From assembly GCA_000697335.1 (NCBI GenBank), contig JNEM01010440.1:1-56933 (forward strand): a stretch of 56,933 nt of DNA, in the 5' to 3' direction. Below the pieces are notes generated by a model. That model was not told the DNA's origin, ran no database searches, and worked only from the letters and a program-made list of their open reading frames with translations. Each line of letters begins with the position of its first letter. Position 1 is the stretch's first letter. This DNA is from Conidiobolus incongruus B7586. Lineage: Eukaryota; Entomophthoromycota; Entomophthoromycetes; Entomophthorales; Conidiobolaceae. Shown here in pieces: positions 34,000 to 47,378 of this stretch. A program made the position numbers and the translations under genes.

Positions 34000-35533
34000 A
34001 TGAGTGAAAGTGAACCTCTATACAATTCAGAAGATGAAAGAGAATCTTTAATTCAATACACGAATCAAACCACACTCATTAAATTTACACAGCTTCACTG
34101 CTTTACGGGCGAAGAGATGTCCACTCCGCTTCAATATCATACCCCTATATTTGGCAATTGCTCTGATTTGGCCAATTATAAAAAAATCTGTAGTATCAAT
34201 GAAGGTGTTTACGGTCCAGTTTAGTAATATCACAATATTAATACCAAAATTTAAAATTCTAATTTCTAATTTTTATAGTAAAGTTCAAGATAAAAAAACG
34301 AAACAAATTAAAGCCATAAAAAAGATAATTATTGGAAATTTAAAGGGAGGTATTTCGGATTGCAGTTTGAGAGAGTTGCAAATTTTGCAACAGTGTCAAA
34401 ATGATAATATTTTGAACTTGCAGGATATTGCAGTCAGTAAAGCTATGGAGGAGTGTTACCTAGTTATGGAGTATTGTCAATATGTAAGTAATTTTAATTT
34501 TCCAATTTTTTTGATATTAATTTTGTTTTAGGATTTAGGTACTGTTATGTATTATAACGATAATAAGGAGCCTTTTACTCTCCCAGAAGGTAATTCTAAT
34601 TAATTTTCTTAATTGATATTTTTTTAATATTACAATAGTAAAGTGTATCTTTAAACAAATTTTACAAGGTTTAAAATATTTACATCAAAGAAAAATCATC
34701 CACAGGTATTTTCGTGATAGTTATTCATGTTATTAAATATTCGTATTAAATGGTGATTTTAGAGATTTGAAACCTGATAATATTTTGATCACATCAGAGG
34801 GAATCATCAAACTTGGTACATAATAATTATCTTGTTTAAATATACTTTCATTGTGATTAACATTAAGTTATAGCTGATTTTGGTTTAGCCAAAGTCAACA
34901 AGCAAGATAGTCACGTACCACTAACACCTGACATGGTAACGCTTTGGTATCGCAGTCCTGAAATATTACTCAAAGCTCACTATTATACAACAAAAGCAGA
35001 TATATGGTAAATATGAAAGAGTTTTTGATATTCCGATTTTTTAATTATATGTTAGGTCTGCTGGATGCATTTTTGCTGAACTCCTTCAACATAATCCACT
35101 ATTTACTGGCGATACCGAATTAAATCAATATTTACAAATATGTGAATTATTGGGTACTCCTAATGATGAAACATGGCCCGATTTCCCAAATTTAACCAAA
35201 GCGATCATGTTTCCGGATATCGATCAACCGTAATAATTTCACAATTACTTTAATGATAATTTGTTTACCATATTTTTAGATATTGTTATTTGGGAGATAT
35301 TTTTGAATTTGAATCACCAAATACTGTCGACTTATTATACTGTATGTTAACGATGAATCCTGAATGGAGAAGTGATGCTAATCACTGTTTAAATCATGAA
35401 TATTTTAACGAAGCTCCAGAAGGTAAATAATATATTTGATTTTATAAGTAATTTTACTAAGCATTATCATTTAGCTTGCGAACCATCTGACCTTGTTAAC
35501 AGTGCCATTCTCAAAGCATATCCTGTAAAATAA
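34000..35533 (+). CDS. Cyclin-dependent kinase, CDK10/CDK11 type
   Basis: CDK10/11 kinases act with cyclins in transcription, splicing and cell-cycle control. Nine exons splice to 371 aa, close to CDK10: 34000-34223, 34279-34483, 34532-34589, 34639-34705, 34763-34815, 34874-35006, 35056-35229, 35280-35422, 35475-35533. Kinase landmarks are the glycine loop NEGVYGPVY (68-75), Lys89 (KAIKK), the C helix CSLREL with Glu107 (where CDK11 has PITSLRE), HRDLKPDN (184-191), DFG (204-206) and an activation segment [16 protein letters not shown] with Thr220. [17 protein letters not shown] and [15 protein letters not shown] resemble CDK10 most. The first 60 residues are a poorly conserved extension. The choice between CDK10 and CDK11 needs a tree. 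Confidence 0.88.
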
Positions 35534-35890
35534 TCACCTAATTTCAATCTATTATATGATATTTATATTACTGTTGATTATATGTAATTGACGATTTGAT
35601 ATAGTTTCTCAGTAATATGCATTTAAAATTTAAAAATAGTAACTTATTTTGAGTTAATCACTACATATTTAAAATGATATTTAAAAATATAATTAGTCTA
35701 TTTTATTTTGTTGCCATCTCTCAATTTTTACATTATAGTTAATGGATATCTTAATAATCTAAGTTATACCTTGAATGAGATTATATATCAATTCTCTAAA
35801 ATGAGTATTTGAATAAAAATATACAACTAGTTTATAACCAAATAATGTATTGTATTTATAATAACGCTTGTGGTTCATTTATTTATATAT

Positions 35891-36043
35891 TTATATATTA
35901 CAATACCACTTTATTCTTTTATTTTTTACATCTTTTATAAGAGCTGAGTTTAGAGCTTGATTTGAAATCTTTTTTAAATTTCGATACTCATCATTCTTAC
36001 GTAACTTTCTAGGCAAATATATATCATTTTTGAGATACTTTTT
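35891..36043 (-). pseudogene. Coding-like relic, 50 codons
   Basis: The open minus-strand stretch reads KKYLKNDIYLPRKLRKNDEY, RNLKKISNQALNSALIKDVK and NKRIKWYCNI, then TAA. A neighbouring frame upstream (VKQLVTGDMFIH) has similar texture. It is Lys-rich, so chance in AT-rich DNA is less easily excluded. No family recognised. Confidence 0.25.
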
Positions 36044-38035
36044 TTACTCGCATTTGCTCTTTAATGAATAAACATATCACCAGTAACTAATTGTTTTACC
36101 TTTGAAACATTCATATTTAATGATGTTTCCAAATAATAGTCAAGTCATCACTGAATCTGATTAGATCTACGAATAAATAATATCAAAGTAATAATTTAAT
36201 TATAAAATTGATAAGCTTACTATGATAGCACTTTTCTATTTCACATACATAATCAGTTTAATTAACGAAATTTTCAATAATATAAAATACTTGATTTTAC
36301 AATATCTCTAAAATTTATAATTTTTTCTTTTAAACTATCAAATATAATCAAACATAATTTCTTTATTTCATTTTGATTAAAATAAATTTTTATTATCGAA
36401 TCTAATACTTTGGTTAATTATCATTATATCAAATTAAACATAAAATATATCATACCTTACCATAACAAATTATACAATATTTTTCGGAGCTAATTTAACA
36501 TTTTAACAAAGAGTTATCGTTTAAATATTATGTAGTTAATTTTAATATTTTAAATATATTTTAGATCAATTATAAGTATATATTTAATTATCGTATAATG
36601 ATTATTTAATATTTATCAATTAACTTTTCATTTAAGATACATTATATATATATTGAACTATCCCAATTTGGAATTGATTTGAATTGATATTATTAGTATT
36701 ATAAAAAATATATAGTATTGGTGATAATTTGAATTAAATTATCTCAAAGTTTATTCGTAATTCACCCGTTTTCAAAAATTACTATATTTACAAAATTTTG
36801 CTATCAATATTTTTCATCAATAACATCATATTATTTCAATGAACTATTATATCACGTGTTAAAACCATATTAACTCTTTTTCTTGACTTAAATTTAGATT
36901 ATTGTTTTATTCAATAGTTTGAGATTAACGTATTATATATGCCTAAGCTTATATTACTTTTAATTGAATTGATTTCAATTTAAAATGTTATTTTGTAATT
37001 TGGATTAATTTTAGAAATAATTGATTCAATATAATATGAAATTAATAAATATATTTATCATACAAAACTAACGTTATAGTAATCTATATAATTATTAATC
37101 ATTATACATATCAACTATCATATTAAAAAAATTTATTTATCAATATGTTATGTTTAATATTTGATCAATTTATAGTTTAAAAATTTATATATAGACCCAA
37201 AAGATATTGATTTGAATTCCTTGAATTGATTCTTCTATACTATTCAAATAGAGGCAACTTCTAAATTTGGTTAGTTTGAGGGATTTTGATTACTTTATTA
37301 AGAATTATACTGGTAAATACTGATCAATAATTGTAATACTATTGTTTAATTTTATATATTTCTAATTTTTATTAATTGAGTAATTACAGAAATTTAGTGA
37401 TTTATTATGATATAATATATTATTAAATAAGATTATATATTTAAACTTTATGGAAGCTATTATACATTGTGATATATTTTCAAAACAATTCCGATTTCAA
37501 AATATTAATAACTCTGAGGTAGAAAACTTAACCGGAACTTAATTGTTACAGGTATTTGTATAGCTTAAAATTTGTACTATTGATTAAATCTAGTATTTTT
37601 CATATTATAATGAGATAAAGAATTTACAAAAGTGGATGAAAATCAATTGATAGTTTAGTAGTATCAACAATTCAAAAATACAGTTTATTTAGACTGTAAA
37701 TTTATAATCAACCCAAATAAATAACAATACACTTATCATGTGTTTTACAATAGTTATAATATTAGAAAAATGATAAATATAATATAATTAGAGAAAATTA
37801 GGAACATTTTAAAATGAAGAAGAATTAAAAAATTTTGAAACTTAACTTCCTTTAACTAAATTTTTAAAAGGAAATTTTATACTTGAAATTTCACTCTAAA
37901 AATTGCATTTCAAACAAATTCACCTATATTAACCCAATTGGGAGAGTGTAGTTTATGTTATAATATTGAATTCATTATAAAGATTTTCTAACGGAGATCG
38001 GCATACACCATTTATGTTTTAATTGATCAGTTAAT

Positions 38036-38140
38036 TTAATCTGTTGAATAATTATATCGAATAAACGATTTGATTTCACTGATGCGAGTGATCTTATCAG
38101 TGTCAACACTATTCAAGCCCAGCTATTCATAAAATTCTAA
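38036..38140 (-). pseudogene. Coding-like relic, 35 codons
   Basis: The minus strand reads LEFYE, TAG, then LGLNSVDTDKITRISEIKSF and IRYNYSTD before TAA. The TAG would be Gln before one C-to-T change. Short and unrecognised. Confidence 0.2.
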
Positions 38141-38734
38141 CGAACTTATAATTTTTTTTCAAATTAACCTAATTGAGACTAGTATAACTTAAATTATTGA
38201 TTAATTAAAAAAGTTCCTTTAAAATATTCTGTGTTGTTATAATACAAGATATTGAGTATAATTCTTTGTGACTTTGAGATTAAATGAAGTCATGTTTGAT
38301 TTAACTTGAATTAATTGGCTTAATATGGTCCAATTAACCAATCACAATGAAATATACTGGTACTAATATAGATTTAGCTAATTCAAGTTATAAATCTAAA
38401 TAATTATTAAAGAATAAAAATTTATAAATATGAAACAAATCTAATAGTAACATGATTATCATATTTTCATAATAAGCAGTTTCAGCCTAGAGAATAAGGA
38501 TAGCTTTGGGAAGAATATGTTTAAATCAGTTGATAATCGTTCGAGAGTCTGCTTTTAGTAAGTGCAATTCCAAGTAGTGTGGATTGGAAGAGATTCGGGA
38601 AATTTTTGGCCTTACAGATTGGCTTGAAAACTTCCTTGTACGTTGAATTTTCAAATTAGTTAAACTTTACAATTAATTCAAAGCCGTTAAAATTTTTTAC
38701 TCAATCGGGATTAAAATAACGGATATAAATCTAG

Positions 38735-38742
38735 TATATAAA
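38735..38742 (+). promoter_or_regulatory. TATA box of STE12
   Basis: TATATAAA about 200 bp upstream of the STE12 ATG, in a stretch of raised GC where it stands out. Confidence 0.5.
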
Positions 38743-38942
38743 CACACAAGCTGTTTTCTTTGACTCAAGTTATATTTCCTACTCGAATTGGGCTCTGCGT
38801 ATACTATTGCAATTGATTCCTCTGGTTTGATTTTGCCTCCTACCCTACTACTCGCCACACTCTTTACCTATTTATATACTTGACCAAAAAGTGTTTTTAG
38901 ATTATAGATTTTTATAGATTTATTTTAATTTTAATAGTTATA

Positions 38943-40313
38943 ATGGAATCTTTGAAAGAGTTTTTATTGACTGGGCCAAGCCATTGGGATCCTGAGCAAC
39001 CTATTCAACGGTTTCAGTTAAACAATGGAGAGCAAATCTCTTGTATTTTATGGAATCATCTGTTTTTTATGACGGGGACTGACATTGTTCGCACTTTAAT
39101 GTATCGTTTCCAGTTATATGGTCGTCAGGTGAAAAATTTGAAAAAGTTTGAGGAAGGTGTTTTTAGTGATTTACGCAATTTAAAACCTGGCATTGATGCG
39201 GTTTTGGAAGAGCCTAGATCAGAATTCTTGGAAATGTTATACAGAAATAACTGTATCAGAACTCAAAAGAAACAAAAAGTATTCTTTTGGTACTCTGTGC
39301 CTCATGATAGATTATTCCTTGATGCTTTAGAAAGAGATGTCAAAAGAGAAGCTGCAGGAATTGAACCAGCAACCATTGTCATTCCTGGACGTGAAAATGA
39401 AGATAACACCCCCATTTCTGAGCTTGCTAAGGTTAAGAACGAATCCACAAATGAGACTACTTCTGATGATTCAGTAGAGTCAAAAGATTCAAGCTCGTCA
39501 GAAAGCGAAGATATCTCACAAGGCGAAGATACCGCTAACAAAAAAACAGATCCCATCTTGGATCACCCACTTGCACATCCAGGTATCCCTGCCAGAGCCT
39601 ACAAATTCCTCGTTGATGATCTTGCCTCACTTTCTCAAAATCAACCTGCACCTGCTCCACGCCCAATGGCTCAAATGGACTATCACTCAATGATGGCACC
39701 AATGCACCTTCAACAACAACACCACCTCTCCAGCTATGGCCATTCTACTCATTTCCACCCTCAAATGAACATGTCCTCTTTCCTTCCTCCCCAGCAAGCC
39801 CTCTTCAATGACCTTCTCAATGACCCATTAACTTCTGCCTATAGTCACAATAATTCTCAACTATTTAATCTCGATGAAACACAAAGACAAGTAAATTACT
39901 CTGTACCTATTCCCCAATCTGCTCAGTTCCCCAATATTATTGACTACTCCTCCAATTCGACACCTATGTTCCAGTCCCCTCCACTTTCCGATGACCATCG
40001 CAATCAAACTCCTCAGCCCACAGCGTATCCAGATCTCTTAAACTTGGATTTTGCTACCCCATACACCTCACTCCTCCACTCTAATCCCATATATGGTCAA
40101 GATTTTGACAGTGTGCGCCATCATGCTAATGGCAAAATACAGCGTAAAAAACAGAGAATGGATTGGCCCACTCCCTCGCCGTATCCTTTCCCAGCACCAA
40201 AAGCTCGTCCCTACTCCACTCAACCTCCAACCAACCAACAACCAGGTACGCTGGATGAAGCATTCGATCCTGCTCAGCTAAGTATGTTCCTATGCAATCC
40301 TAGCGAATTTTAA
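38943..40313 (+). CDS. STE12: STE12-family transcription factor without C2H2 fingers
   Basis: Ste12 is the fungal transcription factor at the end of the mating and filamentation MAPK pathways. The intronless frame encodes 456 aa. The STE homeodomain-like DNA-binding region opens the protein (about residues 5-130): FLLTGPSHWDPEQPIQRF, GEQISCILWNHLFFMTGTDI, KKFEEGVFSDLRNLKPGIDA and NNCIRTQKKQKVFFWYSVPH, a close match to the family core. A Ser/Glu-rich acidic linker follows (about 165-195), then a Pro/Gln/His-rich tail ending DEAFDPAQLSMFLCNPSEF. The tandem C2H2 zinc fingers found in many filamentous-fungal Ste12 proteins are not present in the frame, and I see none in the next kilobase. The start is fixed by family alignment. 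Upstream lies a 3.4-kb spacer, with one TGAAACA motif at 38431. Confidence 0.93.
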   Translation: MESLKEFLLTGPSHWDPEQPIQRFQLNNGEQISCILWNHLFFMTGTDIVRTLMYRFQLYGRQVKNLKKFEEGVFSDLRNLKPGIDAVLEEPRSEFLEMLYRNNCIRTQKKQKVFFWYSVPHDRLFLDALERDVKREAAGIEPATIVIPGRENEDNTPISELAKVKNESTNETTSDDSVESKDSSSSESEDISQGEDTANKKTDPILDHPLAHPGIPARAYKFLVDDLASLSQNQPAPAPRPMAQMDYHSMMAPMHLQQQHHLSSYGHSTHFHPQMNMSSFLPPQQALFNDLLNDPLTSAYSHNNSQLFNLDETQRQVNYSVPIPQSAQFPNIIDYSSNSTPMFQSPPLSDDHRNQTPQPTAYPDLLNLDFATPYTSLLHSNPIYGQDFDSVRHHANGKIQRKKQRMDWPTPSPYPFPAPKARPYSTQPPTNQQPGTLDEAFDPAQLSMFLCNPSEF

Positions 40314-41733
40314 ATTTTCTCCGCCGAATTTTATCCTTAATTATTATTTGACTAATCAATTTTTTATTCCACCAATTGTAAACTTTCCTTCCAAACTAAT
40401 TAATCTGAACGAGTTAAAAAATGGTATTGGGCTTTTTCATGCTCGAAAATGAGCAAAAAATACCTTTAAACTCTAATAATATTTTAATAAATTATGAAAA
40501 AATCACTCGAGCGTTTACTTAAAGATAAGGCCTTTTTTCTCAATTACCCAAAGTTTCCGACCAAATTTCATGATGTAATCACAGTGACAATTAACTTGAC
40601 CAAATTTCAAAACTTTCTGAAATTGATCACTTGCCTATTTTGATTAATTCAGATGGTATTAGAAAAATTTCCATAGTAAAAATTAAAAATTAATTGAATC
40701 AATATATTCCTCATTCTTGATTAACAATTTTCCATTAATAATCATATAAAAGCATTTCATTTTATATTATTTCAATAATATTCCATTAAATGTTAATTTA
40801 TTTTAGATATTATTATATTAACCGTTTAATAATACATATTTTCATTTTATATTTTTTTTGAATTCAACATAAATTAAATATCTTTATTCCAAAATTGAAA
40901 TATTTGATATTTAGCAGCCTTAATAATTATTTACAATATCCATAATTCAGTTTAATATTAAAGTTTAAATTAATATTTTCAAAATATTAAAAACTATTAA
41001 TATTATGGTTTGATTAATATGTTTGCTATACTTTAAATACGGGTATAGCTAATGAATATGTATTTTAGATATTCTAGTATTCCAAAATTTAATTTGAATT
41101 AGTACTTGGAATTATTGATTCAATTTTTAAACATTTTGTCAATTATAATACGATTTCAAATGTTACTATTTAGTCTATAATGTACTAAATATTTTCCTAT
41201 TTTAAATATTATATTAATTTAATAAAGTCATTTGAATGTAAATTTTACATAAATATAGATATAACTTAAACTAAGATACAAATCCACAATCCAAATTTAA
41301 TCACATATATATAATATCCAATATGAGAGTATATTTAAATTTTAAGATGACAACAGATTATTCAATTATTTTGCTGATTAAATAGATTATAGATAATCAC
41401 ATTGTTATAAAAATATTTATGTTTTATTTAATAATAACAATAATAATCATTTAATCTTGCAATAATATATTCATTTATTATTAATTTAAAATTGCATTCA
41501 TAAAATGTGATTAATTCAATTGATCCCATAAATTAATTATTCACAACTCCGAATTAAATATTGCTAACCACCACTTTATAGTTTTTACACCAATCAAATA
41601 ATATTAATACAATATCTTATAATATATAAAACAATATAAATATCATAAAATACTTAAATCCTATTCAAAGCTAATTTATATCCTCCTTATATATATATTT
41701 TTCGGAATTTCTATACTTTAAACTCGAGTCCAT
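40314..41733. other. Intergenic stretch, nothing seen
   Basis: AT-rich spacer between STE12 and SMC2. No gene, tRNA or notable repeat recognised. Confidence 0.5.
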
Positions 41734-44700
41734 ATGTATATTGAAGAAGTAATTTTAGACGGATTCAAATCTTATGCATCCCGTACACATATAAAAGCTT
41801 GGGATCCAGAATTTACGGCTATTACTGGACTTAATGGATCTGGGAAGTCTAATATCCTTGACGCAATTTGCTTCGTTTTAGGAATCTCAAACCTTACACA
41901 CGTAATCAACAAATATTAATTTTTTCACTTTTGAAATTCTAATTTCTTTTTAGGTCAGAGTAAATAACTTACAAGAATTAATTTACAAAAGAGGTCAAGC
42001 TGGTATTACCAAGGCATCAGTCACTATTGTATTTAATAATAATGATACATCTAAGAGTCCAGTCGGTTATGAGCAATACAAACAAATTACAGTGACTCGC
42101 CAAGTATTCACATCTTTATATTAGTTTAATAATAGTACTTATTTGTGATCTTTAGATTATGGTTGGTGGTCGCAACAAATACATTGTCAATGGCCATAAC
42201 GCCCAACAGCAAGCAGTTACGAATCTTTTTCAATCTGTTCAACTTAACGTCAATAATCCTCACTTTTTAATCATGCAAGGAAAAATTACCAAAGTTCTGA
42301 ATATGAAACCACCTGAAATTCTAGCAATGATTGAAGAAGCTGCTGGTACTAGAATGTTTGAAGAGCGTAAAGAGAAGGCGTTTAAGACTATTTTGAAAAA
42401 AGAGAAAAAACTTCAAGAAATTTCAACTATTTTAAATGAAGAAATAGGGCCCAAACTGGAAAAGCTTCGAGCTGAAAAGAGAGCGTATTTAGATTATCAG
42501 AAAATCGAAATCGAATACGACAGAATGAAACGATTAGTTGTTGCTCATCAATACTATGCTAATACCCAGCTTATTCAGTCTAATGAAAGCGACCATGCCA
42601 ATAATATTCGTCTAGCTGAAAAGCTTAAAGCAGAGCTAGATATGGTTCAAAAACAAATTCCATCAATCGAATCTGAAATTCAACGCCTTTCAGATCAATT
42701 AAATAGCAAGAGTTCAAATACATCACAAGTTCACTCAAAAATCAAGCAACTTTCAAACGAAATTGTCAGATTACAAGCTCAAATAGATATTAAATCTTCC
42801 ACTTTGAAAGAAGAAAGTAGCAATCTTTCTCAGATGAAATCAAGTGTATCTGAAATTAGATCAGTTTTGGAAGAAAAATCTAATATAAAGCAAAGTCAAC
42901 AAGTAGAATACGAAAAGATTAAAACGAATTATGATCTCCAATTTCAAAAGGTTCAAAATATGGAAGACTTATTACAATCTCTCAAGACTGGGGTTTCAAG
43001 TAAAGAAGGCCAAGGTACTGGTTTTATGGAACAGATTCGTTTAGCACAAGGTGAAGCCATTCAAGCTGAGACTCAAATCCAACAAGCTAAAATTAAAGAT
43101 TCTCATCTTGCTTCCGAGTTGGAAAAGTGTCAAAGAAATGTCCAAAATGCACTTAATGAAAATCAAGTTACAATGACTAAAAGGGAGCAAGCAATATCTG
43201 AACTGGATCGATTGCAAGAAAATTTAAATTCTTTAAATTTTCAACCTGACATTGAAAAACAATTAATTGAATCTAAATTATCTATGCAATCCCAGTTGAA
43301 ATGTTTACAAAAAGATTACAACACTATTTCTTCTAAAATATCTAATTTGGAGTTTACTTACCAAGATCCTCACCCCAATTTTGATCGTGATCAAGTTAGA
43401 GGTTTAGTTGCAGAGTTGATTCATTTAGATTCTGACCATTCTCAGTTTTCTACTGCTTTGGAAGTTTGTGCAGGTGGTCGTCTGTATAATGTTGTTGTTG
43501 AAAACGAAAATGTCGGTGCTTTGTTACTTGAAAAGGGAAAGCTCAGAAAAAAGGTCACTATTATTCCCTTAAACAAAATCAACCCACACATTGCTTCTGA
43601 CCAAGTTGTCAATACAGCTACCAGTTTAGCCCCTGGAAAGGTGCACCTTGCTCTCACTTTGGTTGGATATAACGATGATGTGTCAAAGGCTCTCGAATAT
43701 GTTTTTGGAAATACTTTCATTTGTGACGATCCTAGTACTGCTAATTTAGTTACATTTAATGAACGAATTCGAACTAAATCTGTAACCCTTGATGGTGATG
43801 TTTACGACCCTTCAGGAACCCTTCAAGGTGGATCCAAGCCTCAATCATCCGGAATTTTGATTAAGATTAATGAAATGAACGAAATCAAGAAAAAGATCAC
43901 CCACCTTACAAAGGAGATTGAAAAGACTACTGATCAAATCAACCAACTACACCAAGTTTCTTCTCATTACAAGTCACTTTCCCAAAAAATTGATTTAAAG
44001 AAACACGAAATCGCACTTTACGACAAACAAATTAGTACCTCTTCTCATTCCACTATTGAAAACCGTATTAAATCGATTATTGAAGAACGCCAAAGCCTAT
44101 CTTTGCAGATACAATCCCTTGAAACTAAAAGGCAGGCTGCAATTCAAGAAACTAGTCGTTTGGAGTCTGAGATGAATGATTTTAACGCAAATAAAACCAT
44201 TAAGCTGAAAGACATGGAACACCAACTATCTCAAGAAAGAATAATCTTAGATACGATAACAAAAACTTATAAAGAATCCGAGGTCGCTTACACGACCTTA
44301 CAACTCGAAATTGAACAGTTACAGTCTGATTTAACTAATGGTGAAGCACAATTATCTGAAGCTGAGGCAAATTTAGTTATTCTAGAGTCAGAGCATCAAG
44401 AAATTCAAAATAAGATTCAAGCATACCAGAGTCAACATAGTTCATTAAAATCGGAACTTCAAACATTGAATGCTGCTAGAAAGCAAGAAGATCAAGAAAT
44501 TAAGGAGTTAGAACAACTTAAGCATACTCGTATCAACGAAGAAGCGGAATTACAAGTTCGAATCAAAAAAATTACCTATACTATTGATCGTACATGTCAA
44601 CAAGAACAGCAAGCCCAAAGGACGATTCAGCAACTTGATGCTGAATACGATTGGATTGCTGCTCAAAAAGATCAATTTGGACAACCAAATACTCAATATG

Positions 44701-45487
44701 ATTTCTCCAAATTTGATATTGAAGACTGCGCGCAGAAGCTACAAGTTTTAGAAGAGCGATATACTTTACTGAGGAAGAAGATCAATGCTAAAGTCATGAA
44801 CACTATCGATAGTGTAGAGAAGCAAGAATCTACGTTGAAACAGATGTTAAATACTATCAAGAGAGATAAGAAGAAAATTGAAGATACTATTCATTCACTT
44901 GATGACTATAAGAAAGAAGCTCTTCAGAATACTTGGACCAAAGTTAGCAGGTAATATTAATATATTCCTCATTAATATGAAAATCCCACAGAATTTATTT
45001 TAGTGATTTTGGTATGATTTTCTCTGAGCTATTACCTGGAAATCTAGCCAAATTAGAACCACCTCCGGGTCAGACATTAATGGAAGGACTAGAAGTTCGC
45101 GTAAATTTAGGCGGTGTTTGGAAACAATCTTTAACCGAACTTTCTGGAGGTCAGCGATCTCTCATTGCCCTATCTTTGATTTTATCACTTCTTCAATTTA
45201 AACCTGCGCCTATGTATATTCTCGATGAAATCGATGCCGCCTTAGATTTATCCCATACTCAGAATATTGGTCAACTGTTAAGAACACGATTCAAAGGATC
45301 ACAATTTATTGTCGTTTCCTTGAAGGATGGTATGTTTAATAATGCCAATGTTTTATTTAAGGCTAAGTTTAAAGATGGAATTTCAGTCGTCGAGGTAAGA
45401 AAAATGATTTTTGCATTATTCTTGAGATTAACTATTTGAATATAGCGAAATTCTCAACATAAATTCGACAAGATCAAATCAAGATAA
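41734..45487 (+). CDS. SMC2: Condensin subunit SMC2
   Basis: SMC2 pairs with SMC4 as the ATPase core of condensin, which compacts mitotic chromosomes. Five exons (41734-41901, 41954-42103, 42156-44950, 45004-45394, 45446-45487) splice to 1181 aa, typical for the family. The N terminus carries Walker A (GLNGSGKSN, residues 32-40) after [18 protein letters not shown], the SMC2-type start. [13 protein letters not shown] and [20 protein letters not shown] follow. Two long coiled coils flank the hinge (about residues 508-675; [40 protein letters not shown]). The C-terminal ATPase half has signature LSGGQRS and Walker [16 protein letters not shown]2 rather than SMC4 is supported by the N-terminal core and overall length. 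The last exon adds only 13 residues. Confidence 0.96.
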
Positions 45488-47229
45488 TATTTATTTTTAA
45501 ATATTGCTCCAATGTACTTACAATATAAATTTACCTATTAATTGTGATTTTATTTAATTTTTGATATATCTTTATCTATTTGATTTTATGATCTAATTTT
45601 CAATTGTTTATTAATATTAACTAATCAATATAATCAAAAGTATATGTTCATCCAAAAAGGCATTTCAATAATATTAAAACTCTATTTGATTTTATGTTCA
45701 ATATTTTTATTTCTAAATTTGTATAATTCAGTATTCGTTTGATATTTCACATATTGAATCAACAATTATTATATGATAAAAATTTTTGATAAAATGCAAT
45801 TTAAATGGTCATAAAAACATGAACTACAATTTGTATATGAAGTGATAGTTAAATTTTAAAATGAGATATAGGTATCATATTGAAAGATTTACTAATCAAT
45901 ATATTTAATTAGATAAATAAACTTGAAAGAAAACTTAATATATAAACATGAATTGTATAAATGATATAATGCATTTTTTCTACTCAATATTATTGATTCA
46001 AAGTGCAATAAATGATTTTTATTTAATTTCAGCAAAATTCATACTAAATTATTAGATTATAATTGATAATTTTAATGAAATTGAGGAGAAATAATACATT
46101 ATTATTACCTATATTATATTTGATTTCACATTTATTTAGTTATTTGTTAGATAAATAATGAATTTTATATAATTTGAATAAACTTGTATGTCTTTAATAA
46201 TAATAGAAATCGAAATATATTTTTGTTTATATTCGATTTTTTAGTTTAAGATATAATATATTAATTAACATTATTAAAGCACTCATATATTGCTAAATTA
46301 TGGTTAAAATACTTTTAGTCATTAAATCCATAGTAAAATATTTGAAATTGTAAATAAAATTTTTAAATTTGTAATCATTTTTATATACATTAAAATCAAA
46401 TGCAATTTTTAAAAATATAATTTAAATTATTTTATTGAATGGTTTGTTTGGTATTTATTACCTGAGGCTAATTATAAATATTTTGAACAGTTGAATCTAT
46501 TTTGAATATAGGAATTTCATCGATTTTGGTTTAATTTAACCTGATTTTTTACTTTATATACATATTAATTTTTCATTGAGATTTATTAATATTTTCATGC
46601 AAAATGAATATTGTACAATTTATGCTTTTCTATTAATTTGAATATATATTATTAACTGAATATATATTTCAAAGTATATATAATAATTCAAGGATGTAGA
46701 TAACCGATTAACCCTAAATATATAGAAAAAAATATTCAATGAAATATGAGCTTGGTTGATAATGTTAACCATTTTAATAGTAATAAACCCGGCATAACAT
46801 AATTTAATAATATTTGGATAATAATTTTTAGTTCATAGATTCAATAATATACTTTTTTCTTGAAAATTAGACATAATTTCTTAAGTGTAACGACATTAAT
46901 ATAAAAATGTTTCATTTAAACTTGACATTAAGTTATATTGAACTTATATAAAAAATGATCAAGTAAAACAAAACAAAACAAAATATATACAAAATTGAAA
47001 AATTATGATTCAATATAGAATTTTAAGAAAAAAAAAGTATAATAAAATTGGATCTAATTCTAAAATAATTGATGTAAATATAAATATTAAATATTGACAT
47101 ATCTCATATAATTACATGGATAATTTTATTACACAATAATGAGATTGTGAATATAAATAGTAATGCTTTAAATAGTTATAAGAATAAAAATGATGGATGA
47201 AGTAAATTAAGAAGATTAGTACTCGAAAT

Positions 47230-47378
47230 TTATATTAGAATAAGAAAATATTCATATAATAGCAATATTAAATACAATAAATGTATTTTCTTAATTTCAA
47301 TTTTGCCGTTATCCAAAATTTGCTTAATATTCTTAATTTTTCCAAGTTTCACAACACAAGCATTTTTGACATCATGAA
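47230..47378 (-). pseudogene. Coding-like relic, unknown family
   Basis: The open minus-strand frame reads HDVKNACVVKLGKIKNIKQI, LDNGKIEIKKIHLLYLILLL and YEYFLILI before TAA. A different frame just upstream (INNSEFLDYNEASIKSKFF) may be the preceding part. Lys/Ile-rich, so chance is possible; no family recognised. Confidence 0.25.

Larger units (their letters stand above)
35534..38942. other. Gene-poor stretch upstream of STE12
   Basis: 3.4 kb without an intact gene. It contains two eroded minus-strand frames (35891-36043; 38036-38140). From about 38460 to 38880 GC content rises; one plus frame there reads SFESLLLVSAIPSSVDWKRF (about 38540-38660), which could be promoter DNA or a relic. Confidence 0.45.

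Noticed and set aside
38431-38437. TGAAACA pheromone-response element upstream of STE12
   Set aside because: A single 7-mer in AT-rich DNA is expected by chance; functional sites usually come in clusters.
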